NCBI RefSeq assembly: GCF_017654505.1
Contig: NC_054559.1
Coordinates: 19,912,325-19,976,324, forward strand
DNA length: 64,000 bases
Reading direction: 5' to 3'
Source of the DNA: Polyodon spathula
Lineage: Eukaryota > Chordata > Actinopteri > Acipenseriformes > Polyodontidae
The position numbers were made by a program, and so were the translations under genes. Below are positions 45,796 to 59,263 of the stretch, piece after piece. A model generated the notes under the pieces. That model searched no databases. It worked only from the letters and a program-made list of their open reading frames with translations, and was not told the DNA's origin. Position 1 is the first letter of the stretch. Each line of letters begins with the position of its first letter.

Positions 45796-47539
45796 AGTAG
45801 ATAAAATTTAACTAAAGCAAGCAAGCATAGCTGGACTTGTTCTCACACAACGCGCTCCCTATGATCTCTACACTTGCAGGAACAAGCCCTCTCGGCTCAG
45901 AGCCATCCCGTTAACTGGGCCGATCGTGTCTGGGAGGCAGCACAGCTCACCTGCCCTGTTTATCTGTCTCCCTCTCCTCTTTAAAAAAAGAAAGAAAACA
46001 GTCTACTTGCCAAGCTCATTTGCAAGCTCTCTCTTCCAGTCCTGGTTGATTCAAAGGGGGAAAGGACTGCAGACAACATACAAGCTAATGAGAGCGGAAC
46101 TGTTTTGTGAAGCCCTGTTTTCTGCTTCTTTGTACCTGACAAGCGTGTCTTTATTGTTATTTGGCCCCTGCTTACTGCACTGCTCTGTACATTGCATATT
46201 GCCTACAGATTGTTCCAGCGCTGTACCTCAACCCTTGATGAAAAATGAGCTACATTTTTGTATACCAACCGGACTGTCATCAAGGTCCTGATACAGTGTA
46301 GCAGTACTGGCAGAGCGCAGTGAGCAGGATCCTGCTTGTTGCCTTGATGGGGAGAGAGAGAGAGAGCGAGAGCGAGTGAGCAGTAGTCAAGTGCACTGTC
46401 TCCAGTTCCCCTGCCATCACTGTTGCAGAATCCCAGATGATGTCAGCTGTCACCGCTCACACACACACACACACATGGCTCTATGATCCCCCTCCTTCAG
46501 CAGCCCAGCACTGGAGAACACCAGTAAAATTTCAATGACACTCAGAGCTGAGCTCAGCTCCCACGCTGCCCCCATAGTGGCACTGTTGGCAGGGGCTACT
46601 TTGAGAACCCCTTTGATGTTGTTGGGGATAAAAGCCTCCCACTGCAGCCAGCTTCCAGGGCTATTGGCAGCCAGAGTCTTCGCAGCAGCAGCTTGAATGG
46701 ACCGGTGGCATCCACCTGGAGTTGAGCCCTGTAGTAATACCCCTCTCAGTGAAATGCAGTCAGTGAAGGGCTGGTAAGGAGCACCTGTGGCGTGCTGTTT
46801 GTCATGTGCTTTTACTGCTCTGTGCATGTTTGTTTTAACGCTGTCTCTGTTTTGGTGTTGCCAGGAGAGATTCCAAGCAGTTCCGGGTATATCGATTGCT
46901 GTAGCAACCCCACCGGTGCCACGAGAGCTGCCTGGTTGGTCTGTGATCTTGAACTCTGTTACCCTGTTGTGAGAGGCTTCACGCACAGCGCAGTCATTGC
47001 ATGACACCACACTGTGTATGTATAATGTGGTATTTGAGAGATCGTTTATGCAATGGATTTCACCTCCTTTCGTGCAGTTCAATGCCTAATTATTGCATGC
47101 AGCTGGTAGCAGGCTACTCCTGCATGTCTAATCCATCAATGAGCAGTTTACTGTACAGACCCTCCCCATGCACAGCTAGCCCTGGCACTGTGCTGTTAGT
47201 GCTTATCGATTCATGGCATGCATGTTGAAATTGTGCCACTGGCAAGGATTGCGATTGAATTGGGCTCTCTACAGTGACACAAACAAACCTGGCACAATTC
47301 GTGCTGTAGAAACCCCACATAACAGACCAGACCAGCAACGCACCAGCAGCTCCGCCACAATTCAAACTGAACCCTGTTTGGCTTTGTAGTGTTTTTGTTG
47401 GCGCAGGTTTTTTTTTTTTTTTTTGCTCTATTTAAACACAGTAGCATAGTTTGTTTTATAATCCCAGGGAGCCTGAAACCCAAACAGCTCCGCAGGCACC
47501 CCCAACCCCAAATCGCCAGCCGCCTTTCCTGAAAATGGA

Positions 47540-48114
47540 AAGTCTGTCGGTATAAAAGCCAGCATTCCAGGTCTCTGCTGTGCGGGGAGAGTGGAGACGG
47601 GATCAGCTGCCCTATCACTGCGGAGCCACCTTAAGGGATGTTCCATAGACAGCAGGGTTTGTGTTCATGCCAACAGGCACAGTATATTACAGTCTAGGAC
47701 AGCTGCTCAGAAGCCTGCTGGATCTCCCTGTGACCTGCTGTTCATTGCCTGCTTTGCTTTCGACAAAAACATTCCTCCTTTTCTGTAAGATAAAGCAAAA
47801 CGCACACAGAACGGATCCGGAACCGAGCCTGGAGCGCACCAGAACTTGAGGGACTCTCACCATGGCGGTTTTAGGGATATAGGGCAGACCCTTAAGACAG
47901 GACTACTTGCGTCCCAAAAAGAAAAAGTGCTTCTCCTGCCTGCCTGCCTGCCTGCCTGTCGGCTCCACTAGACGGATTGCATTTCTCTTTTTATCCTCGG
48001 TGGTGTTTGGGAGGGAGGGAGGGAGGGAGAGTGGGCAGGAGGAGTGTTGGGCTGCCCTGCTCTGCTCTGAAGACAGAGATCATTAAGACGTCGCTCGCTG
48101 CTCCCTTTCAAAGG
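47540..48114 (+). promoter_or_regulatory. TLE2: TLE2 promoter / 5' UTR candidate
   Basis: Region directly before the TLE2 ATG. It holds a TGCC repeat (47938-47958), a five-run G3 tract (48009-48027) and a short upstream ORF with a strong ACCATGG context (47862-47882). It is less CpG-rich than the GNA11 promoter. The transcription start is not determinable. Confidence 0.45.
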
Positions 48115-48138
48115 ATGTATCCTCAGGGGCGGCACCCG
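48115..48138 (+). CDS. TLE2: TLE2 exon 1 (start codon)
   Basis: Eight codons, MYPQGRHP, then donor gtgagt. The residues match the human TLE2 N-terminus. Context AAAGGATGT has G at -3 only if counted as aGgATG; the start is chosen by homology. Confidence 0.9.
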
Positions 48139-48519
48139 GTGAGTACCGTGCAGTTTATCTAGATTAGAGAGCAACGCAGCCAGGAAGCACGGCCTCCCAC
48201 TGGGGAGCAGCGCTTAGAACAGAGCACAGAGCAGGGGGTAGACTGCTGCTTCCCACGAGGGTACACTGCAGCCTGACAGAGGGGGCGGCAGGGCTCTTCA
48301 TGGGGTTGTAAGCAAAGGTAGAGGTGACATGACACACGTGTAACAAGCAAGACATACTCCAGCTTTTAGCAGTCTGGTTAAAGCATGTTTCATTCTTTAT
48401 TGAAATTTAGTTAGCTGATCACTTTAAACTTATTGTATGTTTGTCTGTCTTTATTGCCTTAGTTATATATATCTATAATATATTATATAATAATTATATA
48501 TATATAATATATATATATA

Positions 48520-48577
<58 letters not shown>

Positions 48578-51459
48578 AAGGAATTCAAGCACAGTGCCCA
48601 GTTCTCTATCCAAGCAGAATCAGGATCCAACAGGGTACTCATCAATCATTAGAAATACTCAACGAAGAAGAAAAGTCATTGATAAAATGAAGATTCTCTA
48701 TTTTAATTATTCAGTACAGCGGAAGCTGAAACATTCTACTCTGAACTACTGCAGAGAGTTTTCAGTTGATCAGGGGCAGTTTATATTAGCCTGCTGGTCT
48801 GCCTTCATTTACTTTGTGTTGGTGGAAAATAATTGCAGGGGAATTCAACATTTTTTGTTCTCCACTGAATCCAGCACTGAATCAATGATTCTCCACATCT
48901 GTTTCACACTGCATGGGTTTGTATTTTCCTTTATGAACCTTTCTTGTCAGCTAGGACTGAGTTGAATCTTTGATGCAGGAGCAAAATTCTGTGTATTGCA
49001 GTAAGCTGTACAAACAAATATACAAATCATGTTTTTTATATTGTGTGTGTGTGTGTGTGTGTGTATATAATATAATGCAGTTTAAAAATGCAGACCTTGT
49101 GCGATGAAAGAAAGTTTAAACCACCTGCTCATGGCTGAGCTCTGAGGGTCCTTGCCTTGCTGCTTGGTAGGAATCCCAAGATGACAATCCGAATCTAATC
49201 TGCAGAGTGTCTTCCTCTTGCTGTTGAGGTGAGGTTTGTCTGCGAGCATTCCCGGGACAGGATGCCTCAGACTGGAGGAAAGCAGGGATTTCCAGAGCAC
49301 TATGCACGCGGAGTACAGCAGGCAGAGCAGTCACTGGTTTGCAGCTATTCTATACTCGAGGGCTCACTTGTGCATCTGTGTGTTTTTTTTGTATGGAAAT
49401 GGAAATGAGACTCCCATTGCATAGCAGTTTGATCTGTTCCTGGTCTTACAGTGAGTTTAACAAGACACACCTGAGCATGTTACCTGTACACACCGGGGTT
49501 ATTCAAGCTCATGGTAAAACCTGGAATGGGTGACACTGCTGTGGAATAGGAGTCTTATTGAAAGGGTCTCTAGGGTAGGATTTATGCTGGCTAAAAATGA
49601 AATATTTAACATACAAGCTGGTTCGCTTTTAACGGAGCTGCATCTGCAGAAATGAACTTGTCTATTGCTGCTGACTTCTGTCACGGGCAGCATCTACAGC
49701 ACTGTAGTGGAATGATTTGCATGTCCCGAAGTAAAAGGGAATACAGCTGTATAGCATTGTATGAGGGAGTCCTTCAGAGCTTGCTAACAGATCTGGTAAT
49801 GAGATACAAGAAGACGGGAAGATGTGCAATCCTTGTCTCTAAGTGTACTCTCCCTGATTCTGCCTCGCGAAGTGCTGAGGCTCGGGGCTCTGTTGATGTT
49901 GCATCCAGCCTCTGTGTTTCTGATCTCAGCACCACTGCTGGTCGTGATCTGATATGATAGAGCTGATGCAGGAGGGTGCTGGCTGTGACCTCGGTGTCGT
50001 ATGAAAGGGTGGGAGTGGGGGGGGGGGGGGGGGGCTCCAAGAGGAGCCTTCAAGGACATGTGTGTGTGTGTCTGGAGAGTGTCTGTTTATCCACAGTGAT
50101 CAGCTTGGGGGCCGGATAATCCTGTGCTATCCCTGTCTTAATGTAACGAGAGGAAATCGAGTGGGGGCTGGGGGGGGGGAGTTATTTGCACACAGCTAAC
50201 TGTCTGTTCTTAAAGATTCTTAAAGTGGAGGGGAAGCCTAGCGTGGTTGAATGCTGTTGCAGTCGAGTAGAAAAGAGAGGAGCTGGCAGGTTATTGAAGC
50301 TGGAGCTCAAAGGGGAAGGGGGATTAATCTGCCTGGATGCCCCAGCTGTGTTACCCAGGGGCCGGGGGCTGTGCTTCTGAACTCCCTGGGATTGTTTTAA
50401 CTGGAGCTCAAACAAATCCTCTTTGCCGGTCTGCACAGAGGCTCTCGTGTGTGCGTGTGCGTGTGCATGTGTATGTGTGCACATCGAGGCAGGCAGGTCA
50501 GCAGTGAGCTACTCTGCTTCAGTCAGGTTAGAAACAAACAGCTTTTGCATGCAGCCCCATGCAAAAAAAACCTGGACTGGTCACAGCGAACGAGGAACCA
50601 GAGCGGAGAAGAGCTGGCCCAGCAGTTAGAGCTGCGGACTGGGCTCTTGGAGGCTGTGGGTTCAAGTCCCAGATCAGCAATTGAATTCAATTAATGCAGT
50701 GTGACTTACAATGCTCCTCGGGGAACTGGATTTATGTATGTATGTTGGTCTGCAAAAGAGAATTCTCCCAAACGTAATCGAACCTCAGGACAACCAAATG
50801 AACCGAATCCTGAGAGCGAGAACCAGAGCCGCACCTTTCTGTCAGAGCACTCCAATAAGAGGGAACTGTTCTGCTATGCCAGTCTGACTGACACTCCCTG
50901 TGGAAGTTTGTGACCCCTCAATCCTGTTCTCCTGTGATACTGTAGTGCATTCTCCACTCCAGTGCAGTGACGCCCCCTGCTGTCTGTGTTGTGTTGTGCA
51001 GGTTCCCTTGCAGCCAGGCCAGCCCTTCAAGTTCACTGTGCTGGAGACTCTAGACAGGATCAAGGAGGAGTTCCAGTTCCTGCAAGCACAGTACCACAGG
51101 TGAGCCACACCCCTGGGGGTGGGGCAGGCATAGGGACACACCCACATCCCCACCCACTCACAGCAGCTGCTTAATCTCAAACCTTTGTCAATACAAGTGT
51201 GCCCTGCTTTTCCCATGGTTATACCACACCTTCACCATAGTCTTCCATGGTTAGCTTTTATATTTTATACAGAAACTGTTAATAAGCTTTACCATACCTC
51301 TCAGTGCTACCTAGGCTTTATTAAACTGTGCTATGCTTTCACTATGGGAATTTTTGTAAGGGTCAGCGTTTTTTGTTTTCCTTCCCAGTCTAAAGCTTGA
51401 GTGTGAGAAACTGGCCAGTGAGAAGACAGAGATGCAGAGGCATTATATCATGGTATGTA

Positions 51460-51518
<59 letters not shown>

Positions 51519-54500
51519 TACATGCTGTCAAACCCTGACTCATACGTGTAGTTGTTTTATGAGCTCTGTGTTCTGTAAGAGAGCCCCAGAGTTATTATAG
51601 GGATGATCCATTTAAAGTACGTCAAGAGACAAAGTGATAGCGACTTCCTGCTGAGAGATGCTGCATCTCTCTGCGGCTCACAGGCCCATCCCTGATTCAG
51701 AGCAACAAGCAGCCCAAGTTAAACAAATGACCCACGAATGCCCTCGCTGTATTTAGTCGTCGGGGTGTGGAGGCATGTTGCATATATTGAGAAGTGCTGT
51801 GACAGGCCTTCCTGGCGGGTTTTATTAATCACACACACACACACGCTGCAGGAGAGGACAGTTGCAGAGATTTTAAACGAGGATTGATAAGAGGATCTGA
51901 AATAGCGTTTTAAAGCGACGCTGAACCTCAATTCAGTTGGATATGGTCACAGTGAAATATGGTTTGAACCGATGCAGATGAACCGAACTCTGTGGCTGGG
52001 AATTGAAGTGACGTCTCCTGGCAGTCTTGTGCGATCCCGAAGCGCTGCTGAAGTGCTGGTTCTGCCGCGCTCGCTCCAAGAGCTGTGTTGACCTCATTGC
52101 ACACACACACACACACACACACACACAAGCCAGCTGAAAAAATACACACAGTTGTTGAATGGTTATTTTTAATAGCGATCCTGAAAATCTGTCACAGTCT
52201 GCCTGGCTATCTGTAACTATATCCCTATCTATACTGTCTATTACTCTGGAATGATCTGCCTAGCTCTGTAAGGGAAGCACCAAGAGTCAGTGCTTTAAAA
52301 ACAAGATTACAAACACTCTTATAGTGGAGCATTTTTTTACTAAAATGATGTTCCTTCTATTCTCTGTCTTGTTTTCCTGCTGTATGTGTGTCTCTGTTTT
52401 TATTGCATTCTCTTATTAATGTTTGTGAGTGTTTTATTCACGTGAAGCGCTTTGCAACAATTTTTATTGTGAAAGGCGCTATATTAAAAGTAAAGATTAT
52501 TATATCTATTGTGTTTCTGTCTGTCCATCTACTTGTCTCTCTCGGTCTCTCTGTGTAACCTGGTCTTTCTACTGTCTCTGTCTGTCTATCCGTGTAACTC
52601 GGTCTTCCTACTGTCTCTCTCGGTCTATCTGTGTAACCTGGTCTTCCTACTGTCTCTGTCTGTCTATCTGCCTATCTGTTTTGTTAAATTAAGCTTATGT
52701 GTTTTTTTCAGAAGTCAGAAACACTCCAAGAGCTTCTCCTCCATTGAATTCTGTGTTTTTTTCTGCTTACTTTATTTTTCAGTACTATGAGATGTCTTAC
52801 GGGTTGAACATCGAAATGCACAAGCAGGTGAGTGCATTGCAAACAGCATACAGTATCAGGGCTTTTCTTGTAAGGCTGTCAATCTGTACAGAATTTCTTA
52901 AAAAAAACTTCATTTTTAAATACATTATTAAGATTGGCCACCTTCAAGTGAAAAAAAAAGACCAGGGCACCGCCCTGCAGGAACATAAAACCTCACCTCA
53001 GTTTGGCAGACCGTTGGTTTTTTTTGTGCAGCCTTGTCCCTCAGTTTACCTGAAAGCCCTGATTTTTTCCCAGCAGAGGATGTAGTGTGTAATAAGATTT
53101 ATTCGGTCCCCCATTGTAAGCTCAGCTTGATTGCAGAGCCCTTATCTTTTAAAAAGTGCCGGATTAAACAGGGGTTTGTGTGGGTCAGTAGCGGGGAGGG
53201 AGGGAGCGATACTGGATCCAGATGCACAGCTGGAGCGACTGCAGCACAGGCTGGTTGCACTGGAGACCTATACAGTCACATGGGATTGCATGCAGAGCAA
53301 GTGTTGGCTTCTGGGCTGCCACTTTAAATCTGGGATTATAAATAAACCCAGATTCCCAGAAGGAGAGGAGACGTTTCTGTCTCCCGGGTCTTGCTTTTGC
53401 AGATGGATGTGTGTTTCTTTTTTCTCAGTGTGTGTGTGAGTGCGCGTGTGCGTCTGTGTTTATGAGTGTGTCTCTGCGTGTTTGTGTGTGTGTGAGTGTG
53501 TGTTTTAGTTTATGCCCCCCCCGCCCCCTGTTTCTTCCGAGGGGAGGTCCATCCATCAGTGCCTGGCGCAGGTTGCGGGTGTGTGGGCGTCATGCCAGGG
53601 AAGGGAAGGGAAGGACTGGCAGGCTGCCCGGAGCACTCTGCAATGAAAACGTTCTTTTTTTTTACTGCATGCCGCTACGCCTGCGTACACAGTCGCTGGG
53701 TGATTAGTGTGTCACCTGTTCCAGATTATATTTGCCTTTCAATGTTTGCTTAAGAAAGTGATATTCCATTAGCGTGGCCTCCACGCCCGCATTAGTGTGC
53801 TATTCAGGAGAGCTGCTGTCTGTACTTGGCAAAGGGCAAACACAAAGGCAGCCCTTCAGTCGAACACTTTATACAATCTACGAGTCAATAAATCATCTAT
53901 TGAGCTGTTGTGATACGCGGTTATTAATTAAAATACTAGAAGCAATAACAGAACTAGTAACAATAGTCCTAATACTGGTAGTGGTAATACTGTCACTGCT
54001 GCTACTGCTAATAATCATAGAGCTTGAAATAGACCTTTTCTAGAGTTTAATACCAGCTTGATTAGCCACAATGTGCAGGTAACAAGCTCAAGTGTGTACA
54101 AAAAAAATAAAATAAATAATAATAAAAATAACAACATGCACACGCACACACACCTTGCTTTCACACAATGCCGGTGGTGTTCGTGCAGTGCAGTGTGTAT
54201 AGTGCCGGTGGTGTTCGTGCAGTGCAGTGTGTATAGTGCCGGTGGTGTTCGTGCAGTGCAGTGTGTATAGTGCTGGTGGTGTTCGTGCAGTGCAGTGTGT
54301 ATAGTGCTGGTGGTGTTCGTGCAGTGTGTATAGTGCTGGTGGTGTTCGTGCAGTGTGTATAGTGCTGGTGGTGTTCGTGCAGTGCAGTGTGTATAGTGCC
54401 GGTGGTGTTCGTGCAGTGCAGTGTGTATAGTGCCGGTGGTGTTCGTGCAGTGCAGTGTGTATAGTGCCGGTGGTGTTCGTGCAGTGCAGTGTGTATAGTG

Positions 54501-57500
54501 CCGGTGGTGTTCGTGCAGTGCAGTGTGTATAGTGCCGGTGGTGTTCGTGCAGTGCAGTGTGTATAGTGCCGGTGGTGTTCGTGCAGTGCAGTGTGTATAG
54601 TGCCGGTGGTGTTCGTGCAGTGCAGTGTGTATAGTGCCGGTGGTGTTCGTGCAGTGCAGTGTGTATAGTGCTTTGGTGTTCGTGCAGTGGTGGTGTTCGT
54701 GCAGTGCAGTGTGTATAGTGCTGGTGGTGTTCGTGCAGTGCAGTGTGTATAGTGCCGGTGGTGTTCGTGCAGTGCAGTGTGTATAGTGCCGGTGGTGTTC
54801 GTGCAGTGCAGTGTGTATAGTGCCGGTGGTGTTCGTGCAGTGCAGTGTGTATAGTGCCGGTGGTGTTCGTGCAGTGCAGTGTGTATAGTGCCGGTGGTGT
54901 TCGTGCAGTGCAGTGTGTATAGTGCCGGTGGTGTTCGTGCAGTGCAGTGTGTATAGTGCTGGTGGTGTTCGTGCAGTGTGTATAGTGCTGGTGGTGTTCG
55001 TGCAGTGCAGCGTGTATAGTGCCGGTGGTGTTCGTGCAGTGCAGTGTGTATAGTGCCGGTGGTGTTCGTGCAGTGCAGTGTGTATAGTGCCGGTGGTGTT
55101 CGTGCAGTGCAGTGTGTATAGTGCCGGTGGTGTTCGTGCAGTGCAGTGTGTATAGTGCCGGTGGTGTTCGTGCAGTGCAGTGTGTATAGTGCCGGTGGTG
55201 TTCGTGCAGTGCAGAGTGTATAGTGCCGGTGGTGTTCGTGCAGTGCAGTGTGTATAGTGCCGGTGGTGTTCGTGCAGTGCAGCGTGTATAGTGCCGGTGG
55301 TGTTCGTGCAGTGCAGTGTGTATAGTGCCGGTGGTGTTCGTGCAGTGCAGTGTGTATAGTGCCGGTGGTGTTCGTGCAGTGCAGTGTGTATAGTGCCGGT
55401 GGTGTTCGTGCAGTGCAGCGTGTATAGTGCCGGTGGTGTTCGTGCAGTGCAGCGTGTATAGTGCCGGTGGTGTTCGTGCAGTGCAGCGTGTATAGTGCCG
55501 GTGGTGTTCGTGCAGTGCAGCGTGTATAGTGCCGGTGGTGTTCGTGCAGTGCAGCGTGTATAGTGCCGGTGGTGTTCGTGCAGTGCAGCGTGTATAGTGC
55601 CGGTGGTGTTCGTGCAGTGCAGAGTGTATAGTGCCGGTGGTGTTCGTGCAGTGCAGAGTGTATAGTGCCGGTGGTGTTCGTGCAGTGCAGCGTGTATAGT
55701 GCCGGTGGTGTTCGTGCAGTGCAGCGTGTATAGTGCCGGTGGTGTTCGTGCAGTGCAGTGTGTATAGTGCCGGTGGTGTTCGTGCAGTGCAGTGTGTATA
55801 GTGCCGGTGGTGTTCGTGCAGTGCAGTGTGTATAGTGCCGGTGGTGTTCGTGCAGTGCAGTGTGTATAGTGCCGGTGGTGTTCGTGCAGTGCAGTGTGTA
55901 TAGTGCCGGTGGTGTTCGTGCAGTGCAGTGTGTATAGTGCCGGTGGTGTTCGTGCAGTGCAGTGTGTATAGTGCCGGTGGTGTTCGTGCAGTGCAGTGTG
56001 TATAGTGCCGGTGGTGTTCGTGCAGTGCAGTGTGTATAGTGCCGGTGGTGTTCGTGCAGTGCAGTGTGTATAGTGCCGGTGGTGTTCGTGCAGTGCAGCG
56101 TGTATAGTGCCGGTGGTGTTCGTGCAGTGCAGCGTGTATAGTGCCGGTGGTGTTCGTGCAGTGCAGTGTGTATAGTGCCGGTGGTGTTCGTGCAGTGCTG
56201 GTGGTGTTCGTGCAGTGCAGTGTATAGTGCCGGTGGTGTTCGTGCAGTGCAGAGTGTATAGTGCCGGTGGTGTTCGTGCAGTGCAGAGTGTATAGTGCCG
56301 GTGGTGTTCGTGCAGTGCAGAGTGTATAGTGCCGGTGGTGTTCGTGCAGTGCAGTGTGTATAGTGCTGGTGGTGTTCGTGCAGTGCAGAGTGTATAGTGC
56401 CGGTGGTGTTCGTGCAGTGCAGCGTGTATAGTGCCGGTGGTGTTCGTGCAGTGCAGAGTGTATAGTGCCGGTGGTGTTCGTGCAGTGCAGAGTGTATAGT
56501 GCCGGTGGTGTTCGTGCAGTGCAGCGTGTATAGTGCCGGTGGTGTTCGTGCAGTGCAGCGTGTATAGTGCCGGTGGTGTTCGTGCAGTGCAGCGTGTATA
56601 GTGCCGGTGGTGTTCGTGCAGTGCAGTGTGTATAGTGCAGTGCAGCGTGTATAGTGCCGGTGGTGTTCGTGCAGTGCAGCGTGTATAGTGCCGGTGGTGT
56701 TCGTGCAGTGCAGCGTGTATAGTGCCGGTGGTGTTCGTGCAGTGCAGCGTGTATAGTGCCGGTGGTGTTCGTGCAGTGCAGCGTGTATAGTGCCGGTGGT
56801 GTTCGTGCAGTGCAGTGTGTATAGTGCCGGTGGTGTTCGTGCAGTGCAGTGTGTATAGTGCCGGTGGTGTTCGTGCAGTGCAGTGTGTATAGTGCCGGTG
56901 GTGTTCGTGCAGTGCAGTGTGTATAGTGCCGGTGGTGTTCGTGCAGTGCAGTGTGTATAGTGCCGGTGGTGTTCGTGCAGTGCAGTGTGTATAGTGCCGG
57001 TGGTGTTCGTGCAGTGCAGTGTGTATAGTGCCGGTGGTGTTCGTGCAGTGCAGTGTGTATAGTGCCGGTGGTGTTCGTGCAGTGCAGTGTGTATAGTGCC
57101 GGTGGTGTTCGTGCAGTGCAGTGTGTATAGTGCCGGTGGTGTTCGTGCAGTGCAGCGTGTATAGTGCCGGTGGTGTTCGTGCAGTGCAGTGTGTATAGTG
57201 CCGGTGGTGTTCGTGCAGTGCAGAGTGTATAGTGCCGGTGGTGTTCGTGCAGTGCAGAGTGTATAGTGCCGGTGGTGTTCGTGCAGTGCAGAGTGTATAG
57301 TGCCGGTGGTGTTCGTGCAGTGCAGAGTGTATAGTGCCGGTGGTGTTCGTGCAGTGCAGCGTGTATAGTGCCGGTGGTGTTCGTGCAGTGCAGCGTGTAT
57401 AGTGCCGGTGGTGTTCGTGCAGTGCAGTGTGTATAGTGCCGGTGGTGTTCGTGCAGTGCAGAGTGTATAGTGCCGGTGGTGTTCGTGCAGTGCAGCGTGT

Positions 57501-59207
57501 ATAGTGCCGGTGGTGTTCGTGCAGTGCAGTGTGTATAGTGCCGGTGGTGTTCGTGCAGTGCAGCGTGTATAGTGCCGGTGGTGTTCGTGCAGTGCAGTGT
57601 GTATAGTGCCGGTGGTGTTCGTGCAGTGCAGTGTGTATAGTGCCGGTGGTGTTCGTGCAGTGCAGCGTGTATAGTGCCGGTGGTGTTCGTGCAGTGCAGC
57701 GTGTATAGTGCCGGTGGTGTTCGTGCAGTGCAGTGTGTATAGTGCCGGTGGTGTTCGTGCAGTGCAGCGTGTATAGTGCCGGTGGTGTTCGTGCAGTGCA
57801 GTGTGTATAGTGCCGGTGGTGTTCGTGCAGTGCAGTGTGTATAGTGCCGGTGGTGTTCGTGCAGTGCAGTGTGTATAGTGCCGGTGGTGTTCGTGCAGTG
57901 CAGTGTGTATAGTGCCGGTGGTGTTCGTGCAGTGCAGTGTGTATAGTGCCGGTGGTGTTCGTGCAGTGCAGTGTGTATAGTGCCGGTGGTGTTCGTGCAG
58001 TGCAGTGTGTATAGTGCCGGTGGTGTTCGTGCAGTGCAGTGTGTATAGTGCCGGTGGTGTTCGTGCAGTGCAGTGTGTATAGTGCCGGTGGTGTTCGTGC
58101 AGTGCAGTGTGTATAGTGCCGGTGGTGTTCGTGCAGTGCAGTGTGTATAGTGCCGGTGGTGTTCGTGCAGTGCAGTGTGTATAGTGCCGGTGGTGTTCGT
58201 GCAGTGCAGTGTGTATAGTGCCGGTGGTGTTCGTGCAGTGCAGCGTGTATAGTGCCGGTGGTGTTCGTGCAGTGTGTAAAGTGCTGGTGGTGTTCATGCA
58301 GTGCAGTGTTGTAATGGTGCTCTCTTCCTCTCCTGCAGGCTGAGATTGTGAAGCGGCTGAGTGTGATCTGTGCTCAGATCATCCCTTTCCTGTCCCAAGA
58401 GGTAAGCTGGGCACCGCGCTGCACGCTGGGGGTGCACCGATTCCTCGCCATGAGTTCTATACATGATATCTCATAACAGGGGCATGCATTTTTTCGTATC
58501 GCAAAAACAGAGCAAGAGTGCAGCATAGTTCACTGCAGTGTAGCAGCTCACCAGACGGTGCTTGAATGAACGATACAAACACTCTTGTGTGTTTTATAGC
58601 TGGCATGAATACGTACTCTCCCTGTCTCGTCCTTTCATAAAACAGTCATTAGAAAACAGCCATTAAATGCTTTTATTTAACCCCTTCATGCATGAACTAT
58701 TGAAAAAAAGTTTTATGGACACATAATAGATATGTTTTTCCTTGACATTTTTTTTTTACTTTATGGGGGGGTGGGGGGGTGGGGGGTGGCATCCTCATGC
58801 ATTTGCATCTCTTCTTGTGTCCCCTATAAAGCTGCCCGTGTGCCTGTCTGTTTCTCAGCACCAGCAGCAGGTGGCCCAGGCAGTGGAGAGAGCCAAGCAG
58901 GTGACCATGGGCGAGCTCAACGCCATCATCGGGGTGAGATAGCTTTCCCAGCCCCACCCCTCCGCTCAGACTACCCAATCAGACCGCTCCCAGCCCCGCC
59001 CCTCCGTGCCGAGTACCCAATCAGACCCTGCAGGACCACGGTTTAAAAAAACAAAAAAATTCTTTCCCAGGCTTTCTTTTCACTTAGATTCAGGAGAAAA
59101 CATTATTTCATGCCTCAAAAACCACAGGTACACTTCCTGCGTTACATTCAAATACGCCCCCCCCTCTCCCCCAAACTCCTGCTGCCTAATAGGAAACTGC
59201 GGGGGGT

Positions 59208-59263
<56 letters not shown>

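Larger units (their letters stand above)
44950..47539. other. TLE2 upstream intergenic
   Basis: Family B repeat, CTCF-like motif and possible hammerhead relic. 45800-47540 holds nothing I can name. Confidence 0.55.
48139..51001 (+). other. TLE2: TLE2 intron 1
   Basis: TA microsatellite, MITE, 20-nt G-run near 50016-50034, SINE head, CTCF-like motif; no coding exon recognised. Confidence 0.7.

Noticed and set aside
50605..50680. Functional tRNA gene
   Set aside because: Box A and box B are recognisable, but acceptor and anticodon stems do not close, so it fits a SINE head.
54161..58297. 1378-codon minus-strand ORF
   Set aside because: Created by the 34-bp array inside TLE2 intron 4 (three units equal 102 bp). 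Antisense to a real gene and purely repetitive.
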